Assembly (NCBI GenBank): GCA_963971405.1
Contig: OZ020484.1
Coordinates: forward strand, 868,001-932,000
Length of the DNA: 64,000 bases
Direction of reading: 5' to 3'
From: Psococerastis gibbosa
Taxonomy: Eukaryota; Arthropoda; Insecta; Psocodea; Psocidae
Made by a program: the position numbers and the translations under genes. The notes under the pieces were generated by a model, which worked only from the letters and a program-made list of their open reading frames with translations, was not told the origin of the DNA and did not search any database. This document shows positions 22,801-34,274 of this stretch, piece by piece. How positions within the stretch are numbered: the stretch's first letter is position 1; the number at the start of each line of letters is the position of its first letter.

Positions 22801-24780
22801 TAACTTAATCATAAGGCTGATACTACCAAATTAACCGCCTTAAATCACTATTGAAGACCACCAGAGTAGCCCAGTCTATGAGATTTTAAATTCACACCTA
22901 TAGAACACCCGGATGGCGTATCTGCAGTAGCTGCAGGTATTTGCCACCTGACAGTGACAACCTAAGCATCTGCTACTAAAACACACTTTCCAAATTATTT
23001 ATCCATCCATAATGTTTAAAAAACAAGTCGGTACGTGTAGCGTACCTTACTCAGACCTGCGCCATGTTGACATCTTAATTCTAATTGGTTTATAAGGACG
23101 AGGTGCGATCAACAAGTCCATCCGCTGCCATGGAGTGCTTGTTCAACTTTTCAGCCCGGGCAAGAAATTAGCATGTGTGATTGTGAACGAATTGGCGAAT
23201 CAATTGAACAGTCATTCAGTTTAAATGGTTGAGGTGTAGGTCGATTGTTTAACGTGGCGGCATGTTGCAACAATGTGTTAGGATTTTATATTTGACCTTA
23301 AAGATGTCGTTCTCAAACGGTTCTGAGCCTTGGTGTCCCCATGGCTGCCATTGGGTGTTGCAACTACAAACACATTCCTATTACAATCAACATATTTCAG
23401 ATATTCAAACTTCATTGTTAGAGTCTTGCAATAATCATTGTAATAGATAGGTAGGGATAGTATTAAACATGTACAAATCTAATTTTTCAGCTGTTGGTTG
23501 TAGCCACCTACAAACGGTAAGAGATACTGGATGACACCGCTATATACAGGCTACCAATGTACCTTTACTAAAGTCCATGTAGATATTTCTGCATATCTTA
23601 TTTGGAAAATTTTTCCCGATGGATTCCAATGCTTTGGGAAAGTGCAAAACGTGGCAGCAGGGGCTCAAATTTAAGCAGTTGTTTGAAGTCAACCTGAGTG
23701 GTCAGAAAGCCCTATACAGCCAATAGGCCCACTGAAAATCTGCAAAAAAAAAAGATATACAACTGTGTATTATACTGTCAGGCAAAAGAAAAATCAGTGA
23801 CAATTGTTTAATCAATTAGAGCTTGCCTTGCAGCCACGGCAGGAATTATTGTTCCATAGAAGCGTCTCAGTTGTTCTCAGTTGTGTCCTGATAGGTCGAA
23901 GAAAATGGCACTTGAAATTTTAAAAATATATATCGTCAGACGACGGAGCGGGTGTCCCACAACAGCTGTGAAAGTACATAACATATATGAGCGAGATTGT
24001 GCGCCCACTATTTTGCGCCTATTAATTTAAAAAGTTCAATCCTTGCACAGGGATGCCGAATTTATTGTTTCACCACTTCCCAAAGTATGTACTATACAGA
24101 ACTCTAGTCTCACCTATTGTTTGTACTATTAGGTATATTGTAGAACTGTAGCCTCGCCTATTGTACTTGAACACGAAAACGAAGGGCACTCGCACCTAGC
24201 ATGACCTCCAACCTAACCCCTACACTACATCCGGTGCCCTAATGGGTCATTCCTAGTATAATAGTGGCGATCGCCCCCCGCGGGGCGCCTTCTGGAGGGA
24301 ACCAGTGAAATCGCTTAGCGCGACACGGCCCGTGGGGAGTCATTCTCCCCGCCTCCCCGCCCATGGTTCAACTAGTTCTCATCGCTATCGGAGATTTTTT
24401 AAGAGAGGTGATCTTCAATTGTCCGGCGGATTTGGTACGCTCGATTTGGCTCGGGCAGTCGGAGAATCGGGAGATTGTCTGTTTTGTGTGGAGGCAGCCT
24501 CATTGACATGCATCATTTGATTCTCAAGACTTGGTTCGAATTTGTAATTGGTCGCTGATGACTACATAAATTAAACCTTTGCTGTGTAAAGTAAGACACT
24601 TCCGAAAAGCGAATAACAACCGACCTCATTCGTATATACAAATGACAAATAAACGCTGACTGCACCCAGACGATAAAAACGACAGGGCTTAGGTAAAGGA
24701 TTCTCTGTCATGACTCATATGGGATGTTGTGAATAAATATATATATATATATTTCTGTTAAATTATATAATACAAGTAAT
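19871..24780. other. Repeat-poor stretch, no recognised gene
   Basis: Longest interval without a recognised transposon. The frames at 20466-20705, 21391-21582, 21522-21869 and 24305-24520 show no motif I recognise. A GC-rich patch at about 24260-24380 (around CGCCCCCCGCGGGGCGCC) stands out from AT-rich flanks. A TA repeat lies at 24736-24755. Confidence 0.35.
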
Positions 24781-24896
24781 CAATCAGTTGTGGTCTGCAA
24801 CATGCCCGGCATGGGATATTTCTCCTGTCAACGCAGGAATACATGGTTTGGTGGACACAGGTCTGGTGGAGTTAACCTGTCCAACAATGTGAATGT

Positions 24897-25275
24897 GTGA
24901 AAGGCATTTACGGCCGGAGTTATGTGACGAATCAGTTGAATCCGGGATGATAAGCCGTGGCCGATATGAAAGCGTACTTCCAATGGAAGGTAAATGGCAG
25001 TACACTTTCAGAACGACCACGGCCTATTTTTTTTTAAATAAGGACTTTTTATTGTTTCTATTACTAACCCAACCTAGCGGAGTTAGGGCTATAAAGCCCT
25101 CTCTTACACTCAACTAGTATGACCCGGGACCGCCTGCTTTACATGCACTCCGAAGCATGGCCAGAAAATTTAGCCAGTGTGGGACTCGAACCAACAACCT
25201 TTTGGGTTACAGTCCGTATCACTACGCTACATGTCCTGACATGGCCTATCTTATCGGATTCTACTGATTCGTCAC
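24897..25275. mobile_element. Foldback element with nested SINE
   Basis: Left arm GTGACGAATCAGTTGAATCC (24920-24939) with GATAAGCCGTGGCCG pairs with the right arm, which ends TCGGATTCTACTGATTCGTC (25254-25273). It starts AAAGGCATTTACGGCCGG, the family signature. A minus-strand SINE-A sits inside at 25033-25249. A family member, with a short inner hairpin around CTTCCAATGGAAG. Confidence 0.8.
25033..25249 (-). mobile_element. SINE-A, near full length
   Basis: tRNA-derived SINE. The head on the minus strand reads CATGTAGCGTAGTGAT (A-box-like) and GGTTCGAGTCCCACAC (B box). The body carries GGCCATGCTTCGGAGTGCAT and CCTAACTCCGCTAGGTTGGG, ending in an A/T-rich tail. Flanking CGGCCTA/TGGCCTA suggests a short imperfect TSD. 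It is inserted between the arms of the foldback element. Confidence 0.85.
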
Positions 25276-26167
25276 ATCATATAGAGAATGAACACAATGT
25301 AGATGGTTAATGCCAATACTTTATTATTATCAAAACATGACGTATGAGGCATTTGAATGCCGCTCTTCTTTAATAGCTGTTTAGCCTGCAGTTTTTTAGA
25401 TGTTTGGTTCCATGAAAAATTAACTACCTTCCTCACTTCCTCGGCCACAGGGGTCACCAACATCTAATTCGTCTTAACAAATTTCTTCTCCGAAAAACCA
25501 ACCATGGCTACAATAAAAGAATAACAATACCAAACCACCAACAAAGGCCCGAGAAAATTTCCAGCAATAGCTGCCTATTAATTCCATCCTGCGAGAGTCC
25601 TAACGAGTTGCAATGGCCGGCTGTAGCTATAGCTAGGTATACGAGGTATAGTAGTGTACGAATGTCACTGATTTTAAAACATCGGCCAAGGTATAACAAA
25701 GTGATGGGTTCGTGTCTTAGAAATTTGTAAAGTCATTCAGCCTGCCCGAGGTTTTTTAAAGACTGGACCCTTCGGACAATCACGTGAATTAAAGCAAGTT
25801 GCACGAAGTCTCTCGCTTTTTGTCGGATTCTGTTGTTACTAACTGGTGACAGGAATTTGAAATCTTTTCATACATCTCAAAAGCGGGTTCGTAGTTAAAT
25901 TTTTCTATTTGAAAAAGATGCGTAGATTATAGCATTGGTCTAGCGCAGTCATTATAAAATGACAGTGTCAATGACCTTTTATATACACAGGTATGCATAC
26001 CGTATAGTTGGTTTTGAAAGGAGGTTTTGACGAAGATCACTTACTTTTCTTTTGCTTCTATTTTCTTTATGCGTTTGGCGCCATATGACGTAATCTTATT
26101 GCTTTCCTAGTAATAGGTTAGTGTAAGCATTGAATATACAGTATAACACTAGTGTTATATATTCAAT
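25276..26167. other. No recognised feature
   Basis: Two short minus-strand frames (25272-25463 and 25508-25699) without motifs. Nothing repeat-like found. Confidence 0.35.
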
Positions 26168-26665
26168 AGTATAAGAAAAGCTTAGCGATGGTCAACATTT
26201 TCGAGATTTACTAATAATAACAATAATATTTTGTCTATTTTTCTTAATTATTGTTAAATTGTTAAATAATTGGTAAATGTCACGACATGTAGAGTAGTGG
26301 TATACAGACTCCGACTTTCACCTAAGAGGTTGTTGGTTCGATTCCCACACTTGCTACATTTCTGGCCTTGCTTCAGAGGGCTTGCAAATCAGGCGGTCCC
26401 AGGTCCTCCCAGTTGAGTTTAAGAGAGTGATTTTCTAGCCCTAACTCCGCTAGGTTGGATTAGTAATAGAATAAAAAAATTCAATATATGTAATTGTTAC
26501 TACATTTGTGGACCAAACCTGAAGTGCTCCCTCCTATCAGCGCAGCGGCCTGGGAGATAAATCTCAGTGGATTTACACGTTTTGAGTTACAAGGAACTAA
26601 AAAAAAGAAGTTTTTACAAAATGTTTATCTGTCTGACGGTTTGTCTGTCTGCTTGTGGGAAAAAT
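26168..26665 (+). repeat. Family A copy, split and truncated
   Basis: Left piece AGTATAAGAAAAGCTTAGCG (26170-26189) through TTTCGAGATTTAC. Right piece CAGTGGATTTACACGTTTTG (26565-26584) through a TGTCTGTC-type array to about 26650. In intact copies these are adjacent. They are separated here by about 345 bp that include SINE-A at 26281-26478. Confidence 0.7.
26281..26478 (+). mobile_element. SINE-A, complete copy
   Basis: Plus-strand copy with A-box-like TAGAGTAGTGGT (26290-26301) and B box GGTTCGATTCC (26335-26345), the internal polymerase III promoter of a tRNA-derived SINE. Body: CTTGCTTCAGAGGGCTTGCA, GCGGTCCCAGG, CCTAACTCCGCTAGGTTGG. Tail: AGTAATAGAATAAAAAAA. Confidence 0.88.
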
Positions 26666-26770
26666 GCGGCTGCCGGACATGTTACTGACTATAACATCCT
26701 AAATAGAGCAGTGGTTAAGAGATATCCTCTGCCAGTCTATAAACCTTATTGGGTTGACGCGCCAGGTTTA
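26666..26770 (+). mobile_element. SINE-E fragment
   Basis: CGGCTGCCGGACATGTTACT and the later GAGATATCCTCTGCCAGTCT match the 3' body of SINE-E at 45505 and 48640 (complement). No tRNA-like head. Confidence 0.45.
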
Positions 26771-27856
26771 AAATAAAAATATTTTAACTCCTGCATTACT
26801 TATACGAAAAAAAGTAAAGGAAATGGAAATTCATTGTTGTTGTGTCAAATAAACAAAACCGATGCTTATACAACAGTAAACTGCGCTTAGTTAAGCCGTA
26901 CGTCACAGCGGGAAAATCACAGTAAGCTGACTGAAGCATACTTTGCAAGTGTTGCGCGAACAACAGTCATTTTACAAGTGATATATGCGATGCGAGCTTT
27001 CGTATAAAACATTTATAAGATGACTTGACCTCTTAACACTTGTACAGTATGGCTCAGCTAACTAACCGCGAATTTTCTGCTTTTCTGCCACCACCCAACT
27101 CAGTGCTAAGCTTTCCCTGTAGAGTGTAGACTACAAAATTTAAATGAGTACCTAGTACCTACTGTATGTGTACAACCCGGTACAGGACTATCATGTAGGT
27201 ACTATTTTACGACTGGAACTCACAAGCCAGTGTTCGCATTAAGCAACAACAAAAAATACCTGCTCTCATAACAGCAAAACGTATAGCGGATTATGAACAT
27301 AAATTTTGATATTGAATGCAGAAAACGGCGATGAAACGATATTGCAAAGCAGCCCAGACGTTTTAAAAAATAAGGGCCTGGTACCGATAGAATCTCTTCG
27401 TGTGTTAAAGGCAGTTGTGTGTTAAATAAATATAATTACCTACCTGAATTTGATACCTGCACCTACAGGGGACTGCTGATACCTATCGAACGACCACTCT
27501 AGTTTACCATTCCTTTCTTATCCCGATACTCTGCAGATAAATTACGAATGTGGTTCTGAAGATGGTGCATGTATACGTGGTTCTGTAATGGCTAAACACT
27601 GATAATGTTTCATCTTTGTACTGATACAAGTTTGTTGAGGTTGTAAATAAGGATTGCATGTGCATACTTAACAAGGCTCAAGGCTGTAGACACATAAAGA
27701 CTAAGGAAAACTTTTAAAGGGGATATCTGGTATGGGTTTACGTATTCTTTGGTAATTTCAAGCTGAAAATGGGCATGCACACCGAGAAAAGAGGGGAACA
27801 CTTTTTTCGTCACTTAATGAAATATTGTAAGAACTTCCACCCTGACCTCGGAGAGC
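26771..27856. other. No recognised feature
   Basis: AT-rich, no coding-like frame and no repeat match seen. Confidence 0.35.
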
Positions 27857-28510
27857 CAACTACCTCCTGTTTTCTAATAGAAACTGAGGAAGACCGTGCG
27901 CTTGGAAGCCCCTTCTAGTGAGGCGTGGTCAACTTATAATGTGGGTTTCTCTCACATCGATCCTACATCCAGCTGGTGCGTGAAATCAATGAACATGAAT
28001 ATATATATATATCGCTCCTTGATTTGCCAACTGTTTCAACTGCAAAAAATGAATTTTTTTTATTACCGGTATATCAAAAAATAAATTTATTTATTACATC
28101 AAAGAATGCCATTTTTTTCCTCTTTTTTACGTCCAATTGTCGTATCTGCAAGCCTGTAAAAAAATTAAAAATTTCTTGGCTGAAGTGCTGGAGATAGGTA
28201 CATAGATTAAAACCACCGGAAAAACTTTGGAACGCTCTCCTGAAAAGTTAGCATTTTTCAGTTATAAGAACAGTGGCAAATCAAGGAGCGATAGACCCTT
28301 CTTCCAATAAAGACTGCATTACGAATGCACAATATACGCTAATACTAAGTACATGTTTAGGATAAAAACGACACCATTCACTTGAATGTTTAGTAGAGGG
28401 TGAATTCTTTTAGGAAAAATGATACTACAAGCTTACCTCTCACTGCTAGAAGGGCTTCTTAATGCACGGTCTTTCTCTGTTTCTCTCAGAAGACAGGTAT
28501 AGGTGGATCT
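27857..28510. repeat. Inverted repeat pair, about 75-bp arms
   Basis: GAGGAAGACCGTGCGCTTGG (27880-27899) and the following CCCCTTCTAGTGAGGCG pair with CTGCTAGAAGGGCTTCTTAA (28444-28463) and CACGGTCTTTCTCTG. The arms (about 27857-27930 and 28436-28510) are separated by roughly 505 bp of AT-rich DNA. No TSD seen. It could be a decayed foldback element or two opposite copies of one repeat. Confidence 0.5.
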
Positions 28511-29734
28511 TCCTACAATATTCCAATAAGCATAGGGAAAAGCGTTAACCCCTCTATTCACCGTGTGAATACAAAACGGGCATTTTCGTAGCTAGAAATG
28601 ACCACAGAATACGCAAATCAACTGTACTGTATAATTATATATGGTACTGTAAATACGGAGATACTGAACAGATGGTGATAGTTTTGAAAAAAAAATACCA
28701 TGTACTAAATATTTGTCGTTTTTGCAGCATTCAGACCTGGCATTAATTTTCAAAGTTCCTATGACGCATTTTGCGGATGAACTGAAACCAATTTTATGCA
28801 ACGCGTAGCGTACGGCTCAGCACGTTATAACTTTTGCAAATTGCTCCCAGCTACCAGCTTGCTACATACCATTAACATGCTTGTACTGTTGTATAGTCTA
28901 CTTCTTTGTATAATAAAATATTTTATACAGCCTAATTATAAATGAATAGACCATCACCTATAAAAAAGTGACAGAGCATACCTCGAATTTTTTTTAAATT
29001 TATTCATGTTTTCGATTCGATATAAATTGGAGCGAGAGCCCTTATTAAGGAGAGGTAACGTAGTAATTTGTGTCGGAGATAAACATGTTAATGTGAAATC
29101 GGGGTCCAGCACCCACTCGATACACCACATTGCCTCCCTCTTCAGCAGTTCTCCAGGTATCGCAGCAGTGGGATTTAGTTTTTGTCTTTTGATAAAATTA
29201 CTGCTAGCTGACCTCTGAGCTTAAAATTTGAACAAAATTATAATTAGCAGACGAATTATGTGACTTTGTTAAAACCATGACAAATTTGCTGTCTTTTGGT
29301 GGGCCTTAATGATGGTTTGGGTGTCGTGTCGGCGTTACGTTGATAGCTTTTGAATATAAATAAAAGATTTGTTTTTATGAGGGTAAATTCGAATTAGGTG
29401 AATTGTGTTTAAGGCTGGGATTTGGGGATAAAATCCCTAAGTTAAGCGTAAGACTGGATATCTTCAAGAGAGCAATAAATGATTTAGGCATACAAAAAAG
29501 GTTGATCCAGGAGTGTCCAAACTTCAGAGCTTTTGAGTAATGCCTAGAGGCGAACACGCGAAAATCACTAATTTGAACCTCGTGGTGAAGCGTGTAACGG
29601 CGACTGAACAGATAGGGGACCGAGTTTTACCTGGGATAAGCGAAAAACACAGTATTTTTTGTGCAAGGCACTGTTTTGTCCTGGGGTTGAGAAACTGGCC
29701 CCGAAGGCGGAGGAAGCGGAAGAGTTGACAGTAT
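28511..29734. other. No firm feature
   Basis: Several short frames on both strands. 29400-29734 may be the degraded upstream part of the LINE end that follows (Lys/Arg-rich translation), but no reverse transcriptase motif survives. Confidence 0.3.
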
Positions 29735-29830
29735 AAGTATGCCGAAGGCAATTAGAAACCACTGCCTTAAAATTCCCTAGTTTAGTCATCATGACTACAA
29801 TTGCCATGATGATCGCCAATCTTCGATAAA
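29735..29830 (+). pseudogene. LINE C-terminal relic ending IAMMIANLR
   Basis: The plus strand reads TTALKFPSLVIMTTIAMMIA then NLR and a stop. The terminus WFG...VRIAMMIANLR-stop is shared with the minus-strand relic at 49637-49834 and is typical of one group of arthropod-type non-LTR elements. The DNA word TTGCCATGATGATCGCCAAT is identical in both. Only the last 30 codons are recognisable. Confidence 0.6.
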
Positions 29831-30285
29831 ACAGACATTAGTAGAAGAAAAAGGAGAGGCCAATATCTGTATCCTATAGTGTCAACATCAACGTAATATC
29901 CGGTGACCACTCAATTCAACTTCAACAGTTCAACACCCCACGCATTGGCCAAAACCATTGACAGTTCTTCTGCAATTGCTATTGGACGAATATTGAGCGA
30001 TGTGCACCTACGTACGACCACAATCTTGATGGTCACATCTTCATTTTTTATTGCAGCAGGCGTTGAAAACCAGAAATTCCTGATACTAATCCGTCTTATC
30101 TTCTGCAATTAATCATTATCACTGTTATTAGCTCCCGCTCTGTCCACCATTTCTTGGCCAAATTTAAATATTTTTGGTTGAAAACTTGTTTGAGACTATA
30201 AAGAGCAAGCCCGTTGCGTTGATCGATTCATTGATTGTTCGCTGCATTAGAGGGAGATGGTTAGAAAGTGCGCTTTGGATGGGTA
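29831..30285. other. No recognised feature
   Basis: Opposite frames at 29903-30112 and 29911-30108 overlap almost fully. Neither has a motif I recognise. Confidence 0.3.
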
Positions 30286-30480
30286 AGGCGGCTTCGGTGG
30301 CAAGGTGGTAGCGTGCGCGTACTTGTGCCAGTGTCTACACACCTTGCAGTCGGAGACGTGTCGTAACTCGACACAAGTACCTATCAGGTGACCTAGTGAG
30401 GCGATTGTAGAGATTAATCGGATCGTTCATTAAATTGTTTGTACGTAATTGTTTAACCTTTAAAAAAAAATTTAAAAAAA
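30286..30480 (+). mobile_element. SINE-B, near full length
   Basis: Head GGCAAGGTGGTAGCGTGCGC (A-box-like), middle GTCGGAGACGTGTCGTAACT, then TCGTTCATTAAATTGTTTGT and a poly-A-like tail at 30461-30480. Aligns throughout with the complement of 4775-4940. A third, head-only copy is at 32806-32915. Confidence 0.7.
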
Positions 30481-30485
30481 ATGAA

Positions 30486-30615
30486 TTTGTGGCTATTGGC
30501 AAACTGGTATACGTTCTCGATGTCAACTTACACCCGCAATAATGGCCAAGCTGGGACAAGCTTACTTACCATTGACACAATGAAACAGGCGAAAGCATGT
30601 ACAGATACGAGTCCC
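30486..30615 (-). repeat. Family C repeat, copy 2 (partial)
   Basis: GGCAAACTGGTATACGTTCT, GATGTCAACTTACACC, GGCCAAGCTGGGACAAGCTT and GATACGAGTCCC follow the order of the complement of 37572-37690. The GGTCGTTGG part is missing, replaced at the left by the A tail of SINE-B. Confidence 0.7.
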
Positions 30616-30759
30616 ATAAGATTGTAAGTAGGTGGCACATACATACAGTATATACAGTATATTTCCCTCAACTCATTCCCATACTAGGCCTACTCATTAA
30701 GGGCGGGTCATGGCATTAAGGCTTTCCTTTCAAAACACCTTCACACGTAAACCCAATGA

Positions 30760-30895
30760 GAATCTCGACTCTACAGGCAGGAATTAAAGAAAGAAATAAA
30801 AGAAAAATGGACAGAAGCGAGACACGAACCCGAGCCTCCACCTTGCTGGAGTGGTATCCTAAACGCTCGGGCCCAAGTCTCCATACCGTCCTCCA
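30760..30895 (-). mobile_element. SINE-C copy
   Basis: On the minus strand: CCGAGCGTTTAGGATACC (A-box-like), GGCTCGGGTTCGTGTCTC (B-box-like), then a CTTTTATTTCTTTCTTTAAT tract and CCTGCCTGTAGAG. The tail block also occurs at 54998-55030. tRNA-derived by its boxes; a different head from SINE-A. Confidence 0.6.
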
Positions 30896-30896
30896 G

Positions 30897-31092
30897 TTTA
30901 AATAAATAAATATCGACTTTTTGTTCTATTACTAAGCCAACCTAGCGGAGTTAGGGCTATAAGCCCTCTCTTACACTCAACTAGGAAAGCCCGGGACCGC
31001 CTGCTTTACATGCCCTCCGAAGCATGGCCAGAAAATATAGAAAGTGTAGGACTCGAACCAACAACCTTTCGGGTGAAAGTTGGAGTCCGTTT
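30897..31092 (-). mobile_element. SINE-A, 5' end clipped
   Basis: Body and B box (GGTTCGAGTCC on the minus strand, ending near 31055) are well preserved. The copy stops just past the anticodon-equivalent region (TTGGAGTCCG), and a TATA-rich tract follows at 31092-31145. It lies directly beside SINE-C and family C. Confidence 0.82.
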
Positions 31093-31145
31093 ATATATAG
31101 TTTATATATAGATTATATATTATATTATATATAGATTATTTATTT

Positions 31146-32805
31146 TTATTTTAAGAGCGCATACTAGGTTGTGCTTGGGCTGTGTGAGTTACGAGGTTGC
31201 CCAGGGACCGTCTGAAACAGTTTGTCTTTGCCTGTTTCATGTAGGGTGTGTAAGATATGGTAATATTTGGCAATCTGATGACAGAAGCGCACTGGACCAC
31301 GAAGTGGCCCAGGAAGGGTACTTCGATGACTTCGACACTTCCATTGATTGCTGAATGCTATTTAGCTGGTTCAGCGGATCACTGGTTCTCGGGCCCCCCT
31401 GGGTCCACCAATGAAAAAAATATGGTGACTTCAATTGGATTCCTCTTTCCGTAGTCTTACCTACGATGGTGGCAGTAATATAGAATAAAATTGAAACTAT
31501 TTGATTCTTTTCGAATACAATAGGCACCCGAATAACTTACAACTATAACTACCTAAGTAACTCCAGAATTATTCCTAGCCATTTCATTAGCCATTGCGTA
31601 ATACCTGAAGTCATAACTTCCCATTATCGTTAAATTTTGCAATTATAATAAAATAATATTAAATTTGCAAGAACGTGAGTTAGTCATTCGTTCTAGTTAG
31701 CCATACGTTAAGAACATTAAAAAAATGTAGCCCTTAACAGCTGCGGTAGCAATATTCCCTTTTACGGCCCTATGCATGAGAAATCCATTATTTCATACGC
31801 TGCATGGTAAAGTACTAATACGATATAAAAATTCCAGATGCATACAAAATAATCCACACAATAAATTCATGTCGTTAATAATGGATTGTTTTTGGAATAG
31901 TGTTTTCCAGCTCCGAAAATATGGTTTTAACACATTAAATTATACATACAAACCGATAAACCTAATTTTAGACACGCACAAGTTGAAATTTTAAAATTTT
32001 GATTAGACCAATTGGCCATTTCGCATGCTTGGCTGTCAATTTTTTTTACTGAATTATAAATGAATTAGGTGAGCGGCTGGCCGAAGGCAACGCATCGTAA
32101 TAAGAATAACGCAGATCGATCATTTGCAAGGGACAGGCCATTGCAAATGCAGTGGCTGCAATTTGCAAGCTGTTACAATAAATTGGCCAATTGGAAAAAT
32201 TGGCACGCGAAGTTGTAGCCTGAAATCACTAAATTAGAAGCTGCGCTGGATTACACAGTGCTGTAGGTATAAAACCTTCCGCAAGCTTGCCATGATATAA
32301 TTTGTTCGTAATTTTTATAAGAGAAGCCGTGAGTACTGTTGTCTGGCAAAAAGAAATGTCCTTAGGCGCACTTGGCACTTTTCTTTCTGAAGGGTAAACA
32401 TGCGTATAGAGTAACGCGGCACGTGTAATGATACAAAACGTCTGTGGCCTTTAGTATATCATTTGGCGATTTAAAAGGCTCACTACGACCATCAATGGTG
32501 AATCCTATCGACAATGAGAATGGAAAATTCTCAGTCGGGGTTTGTAGACGTATTTCCATTATAGAAGTAGCAGACTTTCTTCAGACTTTCACGATTTCTT
32601 GACAATTTCGGAAGCCGACCTCACAAAAGTGCGCGGTTCTCCCATAAACGCGACAGATCATAAAAATCTTCTGAAGTTGACTTTGTAGCACCATTTTACA
32701 AAGGGTTAGTTGGACTTACATTGCATGCTGTGTTAATAGTCATTAGCGTCATCGGACAATTAGGGTGGAGCACATTGTCAGGGGAAGGGGGTGACGTTTC
32801 AGGCT
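31146..32805. other. No recognised feature
   Basis: Several short frames; none protein-like. No repeat match found. Confidence 0.35.
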
Positions 32806-32915
32806 GTAGGTAATACCTGTGTTGACTTACGACACGTCTCCGTTTGCATGGCCTGTAGAGACTCGCACAAGTACGAGCACGCTATCACCTGACCGTCGAA
32901 GCTACTTCTCAGTAG
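32806..32915 (-). mobile_element. SINE-B head fragment
   Basis: ACGACACGTCTCCGTTTGCA and CTCGCACAAGTACGAGCACG (plus strand) match the complement of the SINE-B head at 30300-30370. The 3' body is absent. Confidence 0.6.
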
Positions 32916-33872
32916 ATGGCTTCCATCTCAGCTGCTGCTGACTGCTTGCCTTTTCTCTTCTCCGGATTTGTGTTGAATTTCAGTGGTTTGAACTAGTTCA
33001 TTTGTTAAAATTATTTTTTCTAGGATATATAAACAGATAAAGCCTCTTTATGGGTATACTTACTCAATTTATTTATATAGTTTAATTTCCATGGTGATTA
33101 AAATAGCGACTATTAATAACATCATTGCGGATTTGCCATTTTCTTTAAGACCCTTTAAAAAAATAACGTGCCAAATACAAAAATCAACTTTAACGTGATG
33201 AATACAGCCAGAACGTTTTTCAATTCATCCAATAATTCGATTATTTAGTTCGCCAAGTCGAAACACGAAACACTTGGCCCTCAAAACACAATGGACCTCG
33301 TCATCTCCTCGAGTGTTTTCACAAATAAATAAATAATAAAGTAATGAAGTGTCCGGAGAAATCAAAGAAACAAAAACCCCAACCCAAAACATGCCAGTAA
33401 TATTGAATAGGAGCAATTCTTTGTGAAATGGTTTAAGGCCGATTTTGTAGCGTAAAAACAACGGTCATCCTCGGAGTTGTCGGTAATGCTCGGATGGCCG
33501 GTGATTTCAATTGGAGGTAAATTGACTGCAGTGGCCTGTGCATAATGAACCGACTCATGGTGATTCGACAAGACTTTTGGTCCAATTTCATGATATTATC
33601 GAGGCATTCTATCGGGTTCCTAAAATTATTCGCGATGGCTTCAAAGATTAGGAGAGGATCATGCAAAATGCCATGGCTAGAGTTACGGATAAAAGGACTC
33701 TGCGGGGAAGGAGGAGGGGGGGGGGGATTGGACCCAACACTTATCAGTTTTCTTCCCATTGTTTCTTTCTCTCCTCTCTCTGTTCTGTTTTGGTTCTATC
33801 TATGTTCTCTCTAGCCTAACTATTGCCATGTTCTCACAATTTTCCAGTAGTTTTCGGGGTTTTTCCTGGTTT
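32916..33872. other. No firm feature
   Basis: Opposite overlapping frames at 33433-33759 and 33545-33814 share a G/C run at about 33711-33727. Neither shows a known motif. Confidence 0.3.
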
Positions 33873-34180
33873 TTGCTTTCCTATTCATACGTAGTATAAG
33901 GTAAACTTTGTGATGGTTGAAATTTTGGATTTCGAGATTTCAGTGGATTTACACGTTTTGAGGACCCAGGAACCAAAAAAGGTGTTTTTTACAAATTTTC
34001 TGTCAGTATGTCTATCGATCAGTCTGTCGGTCAGTCTGTCTGTCGAACTATCTGTCGGTCTGTCTGTCAGTCTGTCTGTCGGTCTGTCTGTTCGCAGATT
34101 TGTGAACAAACAAGTCATTAGGTTTCAATGAAATTTTGAATGTATAGTTTCTTATAAATTCACAGAAACACCCTGTAGCG
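33873..34180 (+). repeat. Family A, copy 2 (left third)
   Basis: TTGCTTTCCTATTCATACGT, GGTTGAAATTTTGGATTTCG and CACGTTTTGAGGACCCAGG follow family A. A long TGTC/TGTCGG array runs 33998-34095. After the array the sequence diverges from other copies, so it is truncated or a different subfamily. Confidence 0.7.
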
Positions 34181-34235
34181 GACACATCGTTCACTTCCGA
34201 CCATGCGGGTGATCATCCCTAAATGAGCCCTCCCC

Positions 34236-34274
34236 TTATGGACAATGAAGACAATTTTCTTTCTTTCTTTCCTT
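34236..34274 (+). mobile_element. LINE 3' tail fragment
   Basis: GACAATTTTCTTTCTTTCTT with the preceding TGGACAATGAA resembles the 3' tail of the LINE at 59590 (complement) and the pieces at 39845 and 51262. Short and partly low-complexity. Confidence 0.35.

Noticed and set aside
33433..33814. Overlapping 108- and 89-codon frames on opposite strands
   Set aside because: Both cross a G/C homopolymer (poly-Pro or poly-Gly in translation) and have no domain I recognise.
33990..34100. CRISPR-like regularly spaced repeats
   Set aside because: The TGTC/TGTCGG arrays are simple tandem repeats without unique spacers, in a eukaryotic context.
33885..34131. Repetitive Asp/Arg/Thr/Ser and Leu/Ser/Val frames
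   Set aside because: Translations of the TGTC array of family A copy 2.
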